Source of the DNA: CADEFX01 sp963806735
GTDB taxonomy: Bacteria > Pseudomonadota > Alphaproteobacteria > Rhizobiales > Hyphomicrobiaceae
Direction: 5' to 3'
NCBI GenBank assembly: GCA_963806735.1
Contig: CAWEBE010000047.1
Span: 62,001 to 126,000, forward strand
DNA: 64,000 bases
In this document: positions 43,880 to 53,005 of the stretch, one piece after another
Layout of the letters: each line of letters opens with the position of its first letter
How positions within the stretch are numbered: position 1 is the stretch's first letter
Translations under genes and position numbers: made by a program
Notes under the pieces: generated by a model
What the model was told of the DNA's origin: nothing
The model's database searches: none
What the model saw: the letters and a program-made list of their open reading frames with translations, nothing else

Positions 43880-44278
43880 ATGCGAGCGGCAATTTTTTTC
43901 CGGCTGATGTCCCTGGTGAGCGTCACGGTTGCGCTGACGCCGAATGCGCGCGCGCAGTCTCTGCAGGTTAATGGCCAGGCGGGTGTTCTCGGCGAGTGGG
44001 AATTGACCGCCACAGTCACCGAAATCTCGGCCAACGGGAAAAAGGAGTTCTTCGGCCCCCTGACGCTGAAGCACACTGGGCTATGCACAAAGGATGGCCC
44101 CGAGGAGAAGAGCGGCGAGCTGCGCTTTCAGCTTTCCCGTTCGTCCTCTCGCATCGAGGCCACCTTGATGCTTGATGGCGTCGCGTGCTCCTTCGCCGCG
44201 AAGAAATCGCATGCGTTCAATGGTGTGATGAAGTGCCCGGACCGGGACGACGTCCCTTTGCTGGTTTGGGTACGATAG
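43880..44278 (+). CDS. secreted protein, function unknown
   Basis: 132 residues from MRAAIFFRLMSLVSVTVALTPNARAQ, a clear Sec signal. A TTG codon at 43862 is in frame upstream but not needed; AAAGG lies 9 bases before the ATG. The mature protein has alternating beta-strand sequence with two cysteine pairs possible (HTGLCTKDG, DGVACSF, MKCPDRD). It is compact and probably periplasmic. No known family was recognised. Confidence 0.65.
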   Translation: MRAAIFFRLMSLVSVTVALTPNARAQSLQVNGQAGVLGEWELTATVTEISANGKKEFFGPLTLKHTGLCTKDGPEEKSGELRFQLSRSSSRIEATLMLDGVACSFAAKKSHAFNGVMKCPDRDDVPLLVWVR

Positions 44279-44349
44279 TCACGCCCTGAATTGGTTGCAT
44301 CGCCGATGGCCAGGTTTGGTCCCCGGCCATCGGCTCCACCAACAGGTGC

Positions 44350-45942
44350 TCAGCGGGCCGGTGCCGCGGAAGCGGTTGTCAAGGTCTTCAGCTCCATCAC
44401 CTCAGGTCGGCTGGAGTCGGCCGCTTTGGTCTGCTGGTTGACCTTGGCACGGTACTGTTTCGCCTTGCCAGCGTCGCCTACCTTGATGGCAGCCTTGGTG
44501 GCCCCAACGTAGGCCGCCAGACGGTTCGGCTCCTTCTTGAGCGTGGCCTCGAAGGCCGCTAGAGCCTCTTTCGCCATGCCGCGGTCGAGAAGCATTGTGC
44601 CGTACATCTCGCGGGCGGGTGCGAGCGGTCCGGGTGTCACGGGATGCTTTTCCGTCTTGTCCTCGGCTTCGGCTGCCGCCGCCATCGCCGCCAGGGCCTC
44701 GGTATGCTTGCCCTCGGCGTACAAGACCCAGGCATTCGCGACCTGCCATTGGATGTCGACGATGCCCGACCAATAGGCGTCCTTGGCTTGCTGCAGCTTG
44801 TCGCGCAGCTCGGCAAGCTTGTCGATATCGGCTTTCGCCGCCTGCGCATTTCCTGATCGCGCGGCACCGAGCGCCCGCGCAAAGTGCGTGACCGCTTGGA
44901 CATGTGCCAGCGGGGATGGCCGAACCTGTAGATCGGCTGCGCCCTTCCAATCGCTTCGCTCGACCATGTGCCGCGCGGGAGACGCGGCGAGTGCGTACGG
45001 ACCAGGGATGAACGTTTCCGTGAATCCCGCCACGCCTGTCATCTCGTCCATCACGGCGCGTGCCTTCTTGTCCTGGGCAAGCTGCAGATGCGCATAGACG
45101 AGATAGTCCATCGCATGCAGCTGATCGTGGCCCTCCTTGCTCGCCTTCGCGACACGGGCCGACATAGAGTTCGATGCAATCGAATCCTGCCAATATCCGA
45201 CACGCGTGTAGATGTGCGAGGGCATGTGCTGGGCGTGCGGCGCGGCCGCCGCGATCTTGGCGTATCGCTTGGCCGCGCGTAGGCCCTTCTCGGCGATTGG
45301 CGGATAGTCATAGAGATGGATCAGGTAGTGCGCGACGCCCGGATGCTGAGGTTTGCGCTTGAAGATCGGCTCCAGAAGCTCCGCGCCCTTGAGCTGATTG
45401 GCGTAGGTCTTGTCGGCGGGCGCGGCCGCGACATTGAGTGTGATCGCGTAGCCGATCTGCGCCTCGTCATCCTTGGGGTAGCGCTGTGCCACGCCTTCCA
45501 TGGCCTTGAGATACGCCTGCACGCGTGTGCGGTGGTCGAGCTTGTCGTGATCCTTGTAGAATACAGCCAGCGCATCGATGTAGTCGCGCTCGCGTTGCGT
45601 TTTTGCACCCAACGCCTTGCCTTTCTCGATGGCGGCGGTGCCCTCGGCGAGATTCTTGGGAGGCGGCGGGGCATGGGGATTGCGAAGTGCGCTCAGCGCA
45701 ATTCCCCAATAGGCAAGGCCGCACTGGGGATCTGCCTTGAGGACGTCCTCGAAGGTCTGTTGCGAGGCGCTGTACCAGAACGAATGCTGATAGAGCATCG
45801 CGCGGTCGAACAGCTTCTGCGCCTTCGGTGAGCACGATGTCTCGAAGTGCACTTTGCCGAGCTGTTTACCTGCGGTTTGCGCTAAGGCTGGTTGCGCAAC
45901 AAAAAATGCCGTCAATGCCGCCGCGATAACGGTTTTGTGCAT
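44350..45942 (-). CDS. secreted TPR-repeat protein
   Basis: 530 residues, GGGAGGAG before the ATG, Sec signal MHKTVIAAALTAFFVAQPALAQ. Several TPR-like helical pairs can be seen (TFEDVLKADPQCGLAYWGIALSAL, AKEALAAFEATLKKEPNRLAAYVGAT). A central segment has HYLIHLYDYPPIAEKGLRAAKRYAKIAAAAPHAQHMPSHIYTRVGYW, a conserved motif of bacterial TPR hypothetical proteins that keep several histidines in the middle. Probably periplasmic; function unknown. The region upstream contains two identical ATTGATCCAT words. Confidence 0.8.
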   Translation of the reverse strand: MHKTVIAAALTAFFVAQPALAQTAGKQLGKVHFETSCSPKAQKLFDRAMLYQHSFWYSASQQTFEDVLKADPQCGLAYWGIALSALRNPHAPPPPKNLAEGTAAIEKGKALGAKTQRERDYIDALAVFYKDHDKLDHRTRVQAYLKAMEGVAQRYPKDDEAQIGYAITLNVAAAPADKTYANQLKGAELLEPIFKRKPQHPGVAHYLIHLYDYPPIAEKGLRAAKRYAKIAAAAPHAQHMPSHIYTRVGYWQDSIASNSMSARVAKASKEGHDQLHAMDYLVYAHLQLAQDKKARAVMDEMTGVAGFTETFIPGPYALAASPARHMVERSDWKGAADLQVRPSPLAHVQAVTHFARALGAARSGNAQAAKADIDKLAELRDKLQQAKDAYWSGIVDIQWQVANAWVLYAEGKHTEALAAMAAAAEAEDKTEKHPVTPGPLAPAREMYGTMLLDRGMAKEALAAFEATLKKEPNRLAAYVGATKAAIKVGDAGKAKQYRAKVNQQTKAADSSRPEVMELKTLTTASAAPAR

Positions 45943-46120
45943 GGTCTCCTCCCAGTTGCAGTACTGAACTCAGGCCCTTTGCGGGCTCATGTGCGCGTAA
46001 ATGCGATGGTGCCGACCGTCGGCTCGCTCGAAGGGGCGGCGCCTCGAAGGCAGCATGCTGACGGTGCGCCTTTGCGTGCCGAGAGTCCAGGGCTGTCATC
46101 CCTCGGGATGCAGGCGGTCC

Positions 46121-46178
46121 ATTGATCCATTTTTGGGCGGCAACCCATCATAAACGCTATCGAATAGTATTGATCCAT
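46121..46178. promoter_or_regulatory. direct repeat ATTGATCCAT upstream of the secreted TPR gene
   Basis: ATTGATCCAT at 46121-46130 and 46169-46178, 48 bp apart, in the 289-bp gap (45943-46231) between the TPR gene and the TPP-enzyme pseudogene. The gap is AT-rich around 46130-46200 and has no other gene. It is a candidate operator; the regulator is unknown. Confidence 0.35.
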
Positions 46179-46231
46179 CTCAATATTTTTGCGGACGATT
46201 GGCCCTCTCGGATTTATGGGAAACTCGGGGA

Positions 46232-47888
46232 TCACCCCTTCGCTGCGGCGCGGATCTGGCTGAGCGTCTGACGCGGCGTCAGGGCCTCGGGGTCGATCTT
46301 GAGCTCGATGATGGCCGGCTTGTTGGCATCGAGCGCGCGCTGGAAGGTGGGCTTGAAGTCCTCGGTGCGCTCCACCTTCTCGCCGTGGGCGCCGAAGCTC
46401 CGCGCATATGCGGCGAAGTCCGGGTTGATGAGCGTAGTGCCAACCACGCGTGCAGGATACTCGCGCTCCTGGTGCATGCGGATGGTGCCGTACATGCCGT
46501 TGTTGGCGATGATGGTGACGATGTTGAGCCCGTACTGCACCGCGGTGGCCAGCTCCTGGCCCGTCATCAGGAAGCAGCCGTCGCCGGCGTAGTTGACGAC
46601 GGTGCGGGTCGGGTCGGCGAGCTTGGCGGCGATAGCGGCGGGCAGGCCGTAGCCCATGGAGCCCGATGTCGGGGCGAGCTGGCTGCGATAGCCTTTGTAC
46701 TGCGTGAAGCGATGCACGAAGGCCGCGTAGTTGCCGGCGCCGTTGGTGATGACGCCGTGCTCCGGCATCAGGTCGGAGACGGTACGCACCACCTCGGCGA
46801 AACGCACTGAGCCCGGCGTCGCCACCGGCGCGATGAAGGCCTCGTTCGCCGCGCGCAGCTCTTTGCGCAGCGCGCTCCACGGCGTGGACGCGGGCTTGGC
46901 GAGGCCGTCGAGTGCGGCGGCAAATGTTTCGGCCGTAGCATTGATGGGCAGGTCTGGACGATAGACCGAGCCCAGCTCGTCGCCGGACGGGTGCACGTGG
47001 ATGAGGAACTGCTTCGGGTTGGGAATGTCGAGCAGCGTGTAGGCGGAGGTGGTCATCTCGCCCAGCCGCGCGCCGACCACGAGCAGCACGTCGGCATTCT
47101 TGACGGCGGCGGCGAGCTTGGGCTCGGGGCCAATGCCGACGTGACCGACGTAGTTGGGATGCCGGTTGTCCATGTAGTCCTGGAAGCGGAAGGCAGCTGC
47201 CACCGGCATGTCGAAGCGCTCGGCAAAGGCCTCGACCTGCTTCTGGATCGCCTTGCTCCAGCCGGGACCGCCGATGATCATCAGCGGGCGCTGGGCTTTG
47301 CCGAGCGCGGCCTGCAGTTGCTCGATGTCGGCGGCGCTTGGCGCGGGCTCGGCGAAGCGTGCGGCTTTTGCGTCGGCTGCTTGCGCGGTGGCAGACAGCA
47401 TATCCTCCGGCAATCCGAGCACGACCGGTCCGGGCCGGCCGTTCTTGGCCGTGTGGAATGCGCGACTGATGTACTCGGGGATGCGCTTGGTGTCGCGAAT
47501 GACGGCTGCCCATTTCACAAATGAAGAGAAAAGCTGCTTGGTCTCGATCTCCTGGAACGCCTCGCGGTCCTCATGCTCGGCGCCGGGCAACCCGAGCAGC
47601 ATGATCATGGGTGTCGAGTTCCTGCTGCGCGATGTGCAGCCCACTCATGGCGTTGGCGGCGCCGGGGCCGCGCGTCACAAAGCAGATACCGGGCTCGCCC
47701 GTGAACTTGCCCCAGGCTTCGGCCATCATCGAGGCGCCGCCTTCCTGGCGGCAGATCACCGTCTTGATGCGGTTGGAATCGTGCAGGCCGTCGAGTGCGG
47801 CGAGGAAGCTTTCGCCGGGAACCGTGAAGGCGGCTCTGGCGCCGTGAGCCTCGAGCTGGTCGATGAGAATCTTGCCGCCGTGACGCAT
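46232..47888 (-). pseudogene. thiamine pyrophosphate enzyme (acetolactate synthase-like), single-base frameshift
   Basis: The first frame starts at 47888 (MRHGGKILIDQLEAHGARAAFTVPGESFLAALDGL) and runs through GGASMMAEAWGKFTGEPGICFVTRGPGAANAMSGLHIAQQ, then breaks; the second frame continues DSTPMIMLLGLPGAEHEDREAFQEIE to the TPP-binding GDGCFLMTGQELATAVQYGLNIVTIIANN segment and the stop. Total length is 552 codons plus one base. The extra base is in GAACTC (coding strand) at 47621-47616; removing it gives AQQDSTPM, as expected. All functional motifs are otherwise intact (VPGE, GDG-N), including the N-terminal Glu that activates TPP. A benzoylformate-decarboxylase- or acetolactate-synthase-like function is likely if the gene is really intact. 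Confidence 0.85.
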
Positions 47889-48057
47889 GTCTTGTGTCTC
47901 GCCTGCTGATGCCTTCTTGCCGCGGGCGGTATTCTTAGGCAGGGCGGGGCGGGGCGGGTAGTGAAAAGTTTGTTGCTCAGGTCCGACGGTCCGAGCTTTG
48001 TCGCGGCTTGGGCGTCGGCTAGCATCGCCAGCCTCTATGTGGACCAAGGGGGACGCG

Positions 48058-48780
48058 ATGGCGATGGCGCAGCGCGAGGAGGTGAGGCCGGCCACGGGCA
48101 AGGCGTATGTGCGCGCATGGGACTTGCCGACGCGCCTGTTCCACTGGGCGCTCGTGCTGCTGATGATCGGCGCCTACGTCACGCGTATGTATATGACGGA
48201 CCTGACGTGGCACATCTGGAACGGCTACGCCATCCTGGTGCTGATCGTGTTCCGCGTGCTCTGGGGCTTCGTCGGCAGCTCGACGGCGCGTTTCTCCTCA
48301 TTCGTGTATTGGCCATGGACGTGCGTGCGCTACGGGCTCGACTTCCTATTGCGGCGGCCACGGCAGTTCCTGGGCCACAATCCGATGGGCAGCCTCGCCG
48401 TGCTGGCCATGCTCGGGCTGATCGGGCTGCAGGGCGTGCTCGGGCTCATGTCGTATGACGATCACGATTCGCTGGCAGGCGGTCCGCTGGCCTCGCGCGT
48501 CAGCGAGGTGACGATGGCGGCGGCGACGGAGTGGCACCTGCGCATCTTCTACTACATCCTCGCGCTCATCGGTGTGCACATCGCCGCCAACCTGCTCTAC
48601 ATCGTTTGGAAGGGCGAGAATTTGGTTACCCCCATGATCACGGGAGTAAAGCGCAAAGGACAGTTCGAGGACGCGGACGAGGCGAGGATGGCGCCGGTGT
48701 GGTTGGCGGTCGTGTGTCTTGCGGCGGCGGTGGTGATTGTGCTCGGCGGCATCAGGTTGGCAGGTGGCAAGCTGTTCTAA
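48058..48780 (+). CDS. cytochrome b561-like membrane cytochrome
   Basis: 240 residues from MAMAQREEVRP, with AGGGGGA upstream. Four membrane spans carry the di-haem histidines: RLFHWALVLLMIGAYV, MYMTDLTWHIWNGYAILVL, and TEWHLRIFYYILALIGVHIAANLLYIVW. The pattern is of the Ni/Fe-hydrogenase-cytochrome-b or b561-type family (COG3658). It is followed 20 bp downstream by a cytochrome c gene, so the two likely form a membrane-to-periplasm electron path. The electron donor and acceptor are unknown. Confidence 0.87.
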   Translation: MAMAQREEVRPATGKAYVRAWDLPTRLFHWALVLLMIGAYVTRMYMTDLTWHIWNGYAILVLIVFRVLWGFVGSSTARFSSFVYWPWTCVRYGLDFLLRRPRQFLGHNPMGSLAVLAMLGLIGLQGVLGLMSYDDHDSLAGGPLASRVSEVTMAAATEWHLRIFYYILALIGVHIAANLLYIVWKGENLVTPMITGVKRKGQFEDADEARMAPVWLAVVCLAAAVVIVLGGIRLAGGKLF

Positions 48781-48800
48781 TATCTGTGCTGGGGGACGTC

Positions 48801-49799
48801 ATGACGCGCAGGGCACGCGTGGTTTCGCGATGGTGGGCGCTTTGGCTGATGCTCATGGCTACGGCGGGCGGCTCGGCCATCGCCCAGCAGCGAGAGCCCG
48901 CGCCGCCTGCCGATCCCACTGCGGCAAAGGCCTTCGGCGTGCTCGAAAAGCACTGCGCGCGCTGCCATCAGCAAGGGCGGCTGGAGCGGCCCCAGCCAGC
49001 GGGCAAATTCGGCAACGTGCTGCATCTCGGGGAGTTGGCGCAGGCAGGGCGGCTGGTGATGCCGGGAAATGCGGACGCCTCGCGGCTGTGGACGCATATG
49101 ATGCGCAAGCTGATGCCGTATGACGTGTATCAGGAGCACAACGGCGGCACGGGGCCCGATGCCGAGGAGATCCTTGCCGTGCGCGACTGGATCGAGCGTG
49201 AGATGCCACCACATGTGCGGCGTGGATTGGGTTTTGCCCGAGCCAAAGCCCGCAAGCGAGAGGCAGCCGAAAGAAGCGAGCCTGTGCTGGCGATAGCGGC
49301 GAACAAGAACACCTATAGGCGAGGCGACGTACTGACGCTGCGCGTTTCGTCGACGGCGGATTGTCATCTGACGCTCGTCAACGTCGATGTACATGGGCGC
49401 GGCACCGTGATTTTTCCCAACGAGCTGGCAAACGGCAATGCTCTGGCAGTGAACCAGGAGCTGATCGTGCCGGCGCCCGACGCCGGCTATCTGCTCCGCG
49501 TGAAGGAGGCGGGCCTGGAGCGGGTCGTGGCGCTGTGCAATCTGGGAACGGGCGCAGTCGACGGTATCCGGCATGATTTCGAGCGTCAGCGTTTCACCGA
49601 TCTCGGCGACTACCGGACGTTTCTCGCCAAGGCAATTGCAGGTGACACCGCCGAGCGCGAGCGTGCCGTGGCCAAGCCGGCACCGCCACCGACGCGGCGC
49701 AATCGCCGGGTGCGCAGCCGCCCGGTGCCGCCCGAGCCGGAGTTGTTTGCGGCGCCGCAGAAGGTGCTCAGGACAGGCGTGGTGTTCGAGGTGCGGTAG
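48801..49799 (+). CDS. cytochrome c fused to DUF4384
   Basis: 332 residues from MTRRARVVSRWWALWLMLMATAGG with GGGGGA before the ATG. A Sec signal is followed by one haem site CARCH (C52, C55, H56) and a cytochrome domain with planctomycete-type features (GRLVMPGNADASRLWTHMMRKLMPYD, an axial Met candidate). Residues about 165-250 form a DUF4384 domain (NTYRRGDVLTLRVSSTADCHLTLVNVDVHGRGTVIFPNE). DUF4384 is usually attached to caspase-like peptidases or serine kinases, not to cytochromes. The tail is Pro/Arg-rich. Paired with the b561-like gene. Confidence 0.83.
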   Translation: MTRRARVVSRWWALWLMLMATAGGSAIAQQREPAPPADPTAAKAFGVLEKHCARCHQQGRLERPQPAGKFGNVLHLGELAQAGRLVMPGNADASRLWTHMMRKLMPYDVYQEHNGGTGPDAEEILAVRDWIEREMPPHVRRGLGFARAKARKREAAERSEPVLAIAANKNTYRRGDVLTLRVSSTADCHLTLVNVDVHGRGTVIFPNELANGNALAVNQELIVPAPDAGYLLRVKEAGLERVVALCNLGTGAVDGIRHDFERQRFTDLGDYRTFLAKAIAGDTAERERAVAKPAPPPTRRNRRVRSRPVPPEPELFAAPQKVLRTGVVFEVR

Positions 49800-50020
49800 G
49801 AGCCAGCAACCCGCACTCTGAGCTTTCCGATTGAAACAGAAACACCCTCCGCTGCGATCCCGGAAGGCGCTGATATTTTGCTTGCGTGCCTTCGGCACGA
49901 CGCGCGCTATCCGGGATCGTTCTTTGATGGCGGGTGGTCGTGTCAAGGGCACGGGCTGCCGCCGGAGCGAGATGATCGGCCTGATGTGGACCGAGGAGGC
50001 CGACCGCGAGATCGACGACT

Positions 50021-50551
50021 TCATGACCGTCCCGCGCTCGCGGCCAGGGTGACGACGAGCTCGTCCAGTTGGTCGAATGTCTCGTCCGTCCCGTCCCCCG
50101 TGCTCCCGGAGGCGATGGCAGCGTCGAGAGTTTCCTTCGAGGGATAGAGGTCGTGCAGGACCACGAGCGTCTTGCCAGCCTTTTCCTCGAAGGTCACGGT
50201 CGAGACTTGCCCAGCGTCACCAGCTTCGTCGTTGGTCCAGACGAGGCGCGAGTGCGGGGTCACTTGGAGGTACGTACCGTAGAACGCCATGGGCTCTGGG
50301 GCCGCCGGGTGGCTGAACACGAGACGGTACTTGCCTCCGACACGAACATCCATCTCGCAGGAAAGCAGGGATAGGCCTGTCGACTTCGGTACCCACCACC
50401 GCTTGAACAGCTCGGGCTTGGTCCACGCCTCGAACACGAGGCGCGCCGGGCCGTTGATGGTTCGCGTGACGACTAGCTCACGCTCGGACTTCCGTTCCAC
50501 CGTCGTGCGGTTCTTCCCGGGGGTAGCTTCACTCTCTCTTCTTGCGTCCAT
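50021..50551 (-). CDS. SRPBCC/AHSA1-domain protein
   Basis: 176 residues. AHSA1-like START fold: ELVVTRTINGPARLVFEAWTKPELFKRWWVPKSTG, then DVRVGGKYRLVF, AFYGTYLQVTPHSRLVWTND, and VTFEEKAGKTLVVLHDLYPSKETLDAAI. Binds a hydrophobic ligand in the cavity, or acts with its regulator. It overlaps the ArsR gene by 23 bp, an arrangement seen in many bacteria (ArsR-SRPBCC). Its function is not known, but a stress or lipid-like ligand response is typical. Confidence 0.88.
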   Translation of the reverse strand: MDARRESEATPGKNRTTVERKSERELVVTRTINGPARLVFEAWTKPELFKRWWVPKSTGLSLLSCEMDVRVGGKYRLVFSHPAAPEPMAFYGTYLQVTPHSRLVWTNDEAGDAGQVSTVTFEEKAGKTLVVLHDLYPSKETLDAAIASGSTGDGTDETFDQLDELVVTLAASAGRS

Positions 50552-50894
50552 CGATCTTCTCCTTGCGTGTCAGCTCCTGGACAACCTTGTCCAGCGCATC
50601 GAAGCGTGCGTCCCAGAGCTGGCGGTGCCTTTCGATCCACGCCGCTTCTTCCTCCAGTCGGCGCAGGCCGAGCTTGCAGGTCCGCACACGCCCGACCTTC
50701 TCCGTGGTGACGAGCCCCGCCTGCTCCAAGACGCCGACGTGCTTCTTCATGCCCGTGAGGGTCATGTGGAACTTCTCGGCAAGGTCCGTGATCGAAGCGT
50801 CTGCACGCCCGAGCTGCTCCAGAACGCCGCGTCGCGTGGCGTCCGAGAGCGCGGCGAACGAGGCATCGAGACGGGCTTTCAAATACTGAACCAT
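50529..50894 (-). CDS. ArsR-family transcriptional regulator
   Basis: 121 residues from MVQYLKARLDASFAAL. A winged-helix domain with ALSDATRRGVLEQLGRADASITDLAEKFHMTLTGMKKHVGVLEQAGLVTTEKVGRVRTCKL matches the ArsR family without metal-binding cysteines, so the inducer is likely not arsenic. It overlaps the SRPBCC gene by 23 bp, and its own ATG lies inside a palindrome, which suggests self-repression. Confidence 0.88.
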   Translation of the reverse strand: MVQYLKARLDASFAALSDATRRGVLEQLGRADASITDLAEKFHMTLTGMKKHVGVLEQAGLVTTEKVGRVRTCKLGLRRLEEEAAWIERHRQLWDARFDALDKVVQELTRKEKIDGRKKRE

Positions 50895-50906
50895 GTGGTT
50901 CAGTAT
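50883..50906. promoter_or_regulatory. palindromic operator overlapping the ArsR start codon
   Basis: Two 11-base arms, ATACTGAACCA and TGGTTCAGTAT, with a 2-base centre. The palindrome covers the ATG of the ArsR gene, so a bound ArsR dimer would block both transcription and, in part, translation initiation. Confidence 0.7.
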
Positions 50907-50972
50907 ATAACGCACGGATTGGCGGCACGCAAGGGGACGCCTTCCGCTCGGGCGGAAGCTCTGTGTGGCTGG

Positions 50973-51101
50973 TCAGGCCAACTCCATGTCGGCTGTGTGC
51001 CACTCGAGTTCGGTGCCGTTGCGCCAGATGGCGTGCAAGATGACGGCAAGCTTGCGCGCTACAGCAATGGAGGCCCGCTTCCAGCTGGCAAAGACCCTGG
51101 C
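50973..51101 (-). mobile_element. IS110-family transposase remnant (C-terminal 42 codons)
   Basis: A minus-strand frame that reads KRASIAVARKLAVILHAIWRNGTELEWHTADMELA before its stop at 50973. RKLAVILHAIWRNGTE is the conserved C-terminal motif of IS110/IS1111 transposases. A stop lies just upstream of residue 1 of this fragment, so only the end of the gene is present. The flanking sequence to 51240 shows no more of the element. The gap 50907-51306 otherwise holds no gene I could support. Confidence 0.7.
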
Positions 51102-51306
51102 TCATTCGCGCCGTCGCGGCAGAGCCGCGCTCCGCGCGGACGGCGCGTCGTGCCGAAGGCGCGCCTTCGACGCGACGGCCGGGGACGCAGTTGAGGGTTA
51201 TGGGCAAGACAGCCAGCAACAGAAGAACCACTAGTCTTGGATCATTCGGCGGCGAGAATCTGACCTGAAATCAGCTCTGGGTGGAGGCGTGTCGTGAGCG
51301 ATCGGG

Positions 51307-52819
51307 CTACTTCGGGCGTGCCAGCAGCAGAACCAGGGGAAGGCTGAGCACCGCGGCCCACGTGCTCAGGTAGAAAACGTCGATGTAGCCGATCATCAGG
51401 GCCTGACGGGTTATCTCGTTGTCGAGCCGGGCGAGTGTGGGCACGTGGTCAAGCACCGCCCATCCTGCCAGATGCGGATACTGAAAAATCTCGTTGAAGG
51501 GCGAAACGGAGTTGACGATGTCGGCGCGTGAGATGCTCGACATGCGCGTCACGATAAACACGGCCACGGCGATGCCAATGCTCGAGCCGGCGCTGCGTAC
51601 GAGATTCCACATGGCGGCCGCCTCCGTGCGGTAGCGCGCCTCGAGCGTTGCGAACGTAACGACGCCCAGCGGCACGACGATGGCTCCGGCGCCGATCCCC
51701 TGTACAACGCCGGTCCACACGACGGAGCTGGCCGGAACATCGAGCGACCAGCCGGACATGAACCAGCTCGAGATGGCGATGGCGGCGAAGCCCCCTGCCA
51801 GCGTCAGGCGTGGATCGATGCGATTGCCGACCTGACCGAGGATCAGCATGGCGAGCATGAGGCCGATACCACGCGGCGACATGAGGAGGCCCACGGTGAC
51901 GACCGGGTAGCCCTGCAGGATGGCCATGAGCGGCGGCAGCAGGATCATAGGCGGCAGCGTGAGGACGCCATAGAGGAAGGCGAGAAGGAGGCCCAGCGAG
52001 TAGTTGCGGTCGAGCATGAGCCTCAGATTGATGAGCGGAGATTCACTCGACAGGCTGTGCACGAGAAAAACGTAGAAGCCCAGCACAACCAGAGCAGCCT
52101 CGATACGGACCTCCATAGACTTCGAACCAGTCGAGCCGCTCGCCGCGGTCCAGCATCAGCTGCAGTGAGCCGACGGCCACCGCGAGGCCGGCAAAACCAA
52201 GCCAATCGAAGCTTGTTGCTCGGTGTGAGCGATCGTCCTTCGGCAGGAAGAAGAGGCCGCCCAAGTAGGCGAGGACGCCCACGGGAACGCCGACGTAGAA
52301 CACCCATCGCCAAGAGTATTCCTCCGTCAGATAGCCCCCCACAGTCGGCCCGATGACCGGTCCGAAAATGACGCCCAGTCCCCACAGCGCGATGGCCTGA
52401 CTGTGCTTCTCCTTCGGATAGTTATCGAGCATGAGCGATTGCGAGAGGGGAATCAGAAAGGCGCCGAAACAGCCTTGAAGCGCGCGGAATGCGATCTCGG
52501 CGGGGAGAGAAGTGGCGGCGCCGCAGAGAAGCGAAAAAATGGTGAAGCCCGCAATGGACGTCAGAAACAGGCGCTTGCGACCCATCACCGAGCTGAGCCA
52601 GCCGGTCGTCGGCAAGGCGATGGCGCTGACGACGATATAGGAGGTCATGACCCAGGCGATCTGGTCCTGGGTGGCGGAGAACGTCCCCTGCATATGCGGG
52701 AGCGCGACGGCGGCGATGGTCCAGTCGATCGAGTAGATCATGCTGGCCAGGATGGCCGTCGCCGTGATCAGCGCGCGGTGCTTGGGGACCTCCACGATGT
52801 CGGCTGCAGCCATCGTCAT
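51307..52819 (-). pseudogene. DHA2-family MFS drug transporter (EmrB-like), single-base frameshift
   Basis: Frame 1 (start 52819, MTMAAADIVEVPKHRAL) gives eight or so spans and a substrate motif SLLCGAATSLPAEIAFRALQG and ends at LDWFE; frame 2 then carries on from SMEVRIEAALVVLGFYVFLVHSLSS to the stop at 51307. Total 504 codons plus one base. The extra base is in GAAGTC (coding strand) at 52123-52118; removing one A gives DWFESMEVRI. Fourteen-TM multidrug/H+ antiporter family, close to EmrB. No HlyD-type EmrA partner gene lies nearby. Confidence 0.85.
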
Positions 52820-53005
52820 CCGTTGCCGCTCACGTCCTGTCCGCGAGAGCGCGCAATCTACTCCAGCCCCATGATGCGCCGAGGCCTGGCGCATGGGCAA
52901 TGTAAACGGCCCCCACTTATACGACCGGGTATGACGGCAGTCGCAAGCGCGGCTGCGGGTGTGCTAGGTTTTCGGGCACGTGCCCGACAATCACGGCCGT
53001 TGCCG

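Noticed and set aside
49831..50052. 73-codon open frame between the cytochrome c and SRPBCC genes
   Set aside because: Low-complexity sequence with no family match or ribosome site; it overlaps the SRPBCC gene end.
50907..51306. Complete insertion sequence around the IS110 fragment
   Set aside because: Only the last 42 codons of the transposase are recognisable, and an in-frame stop lies just upstream; no second end was found.
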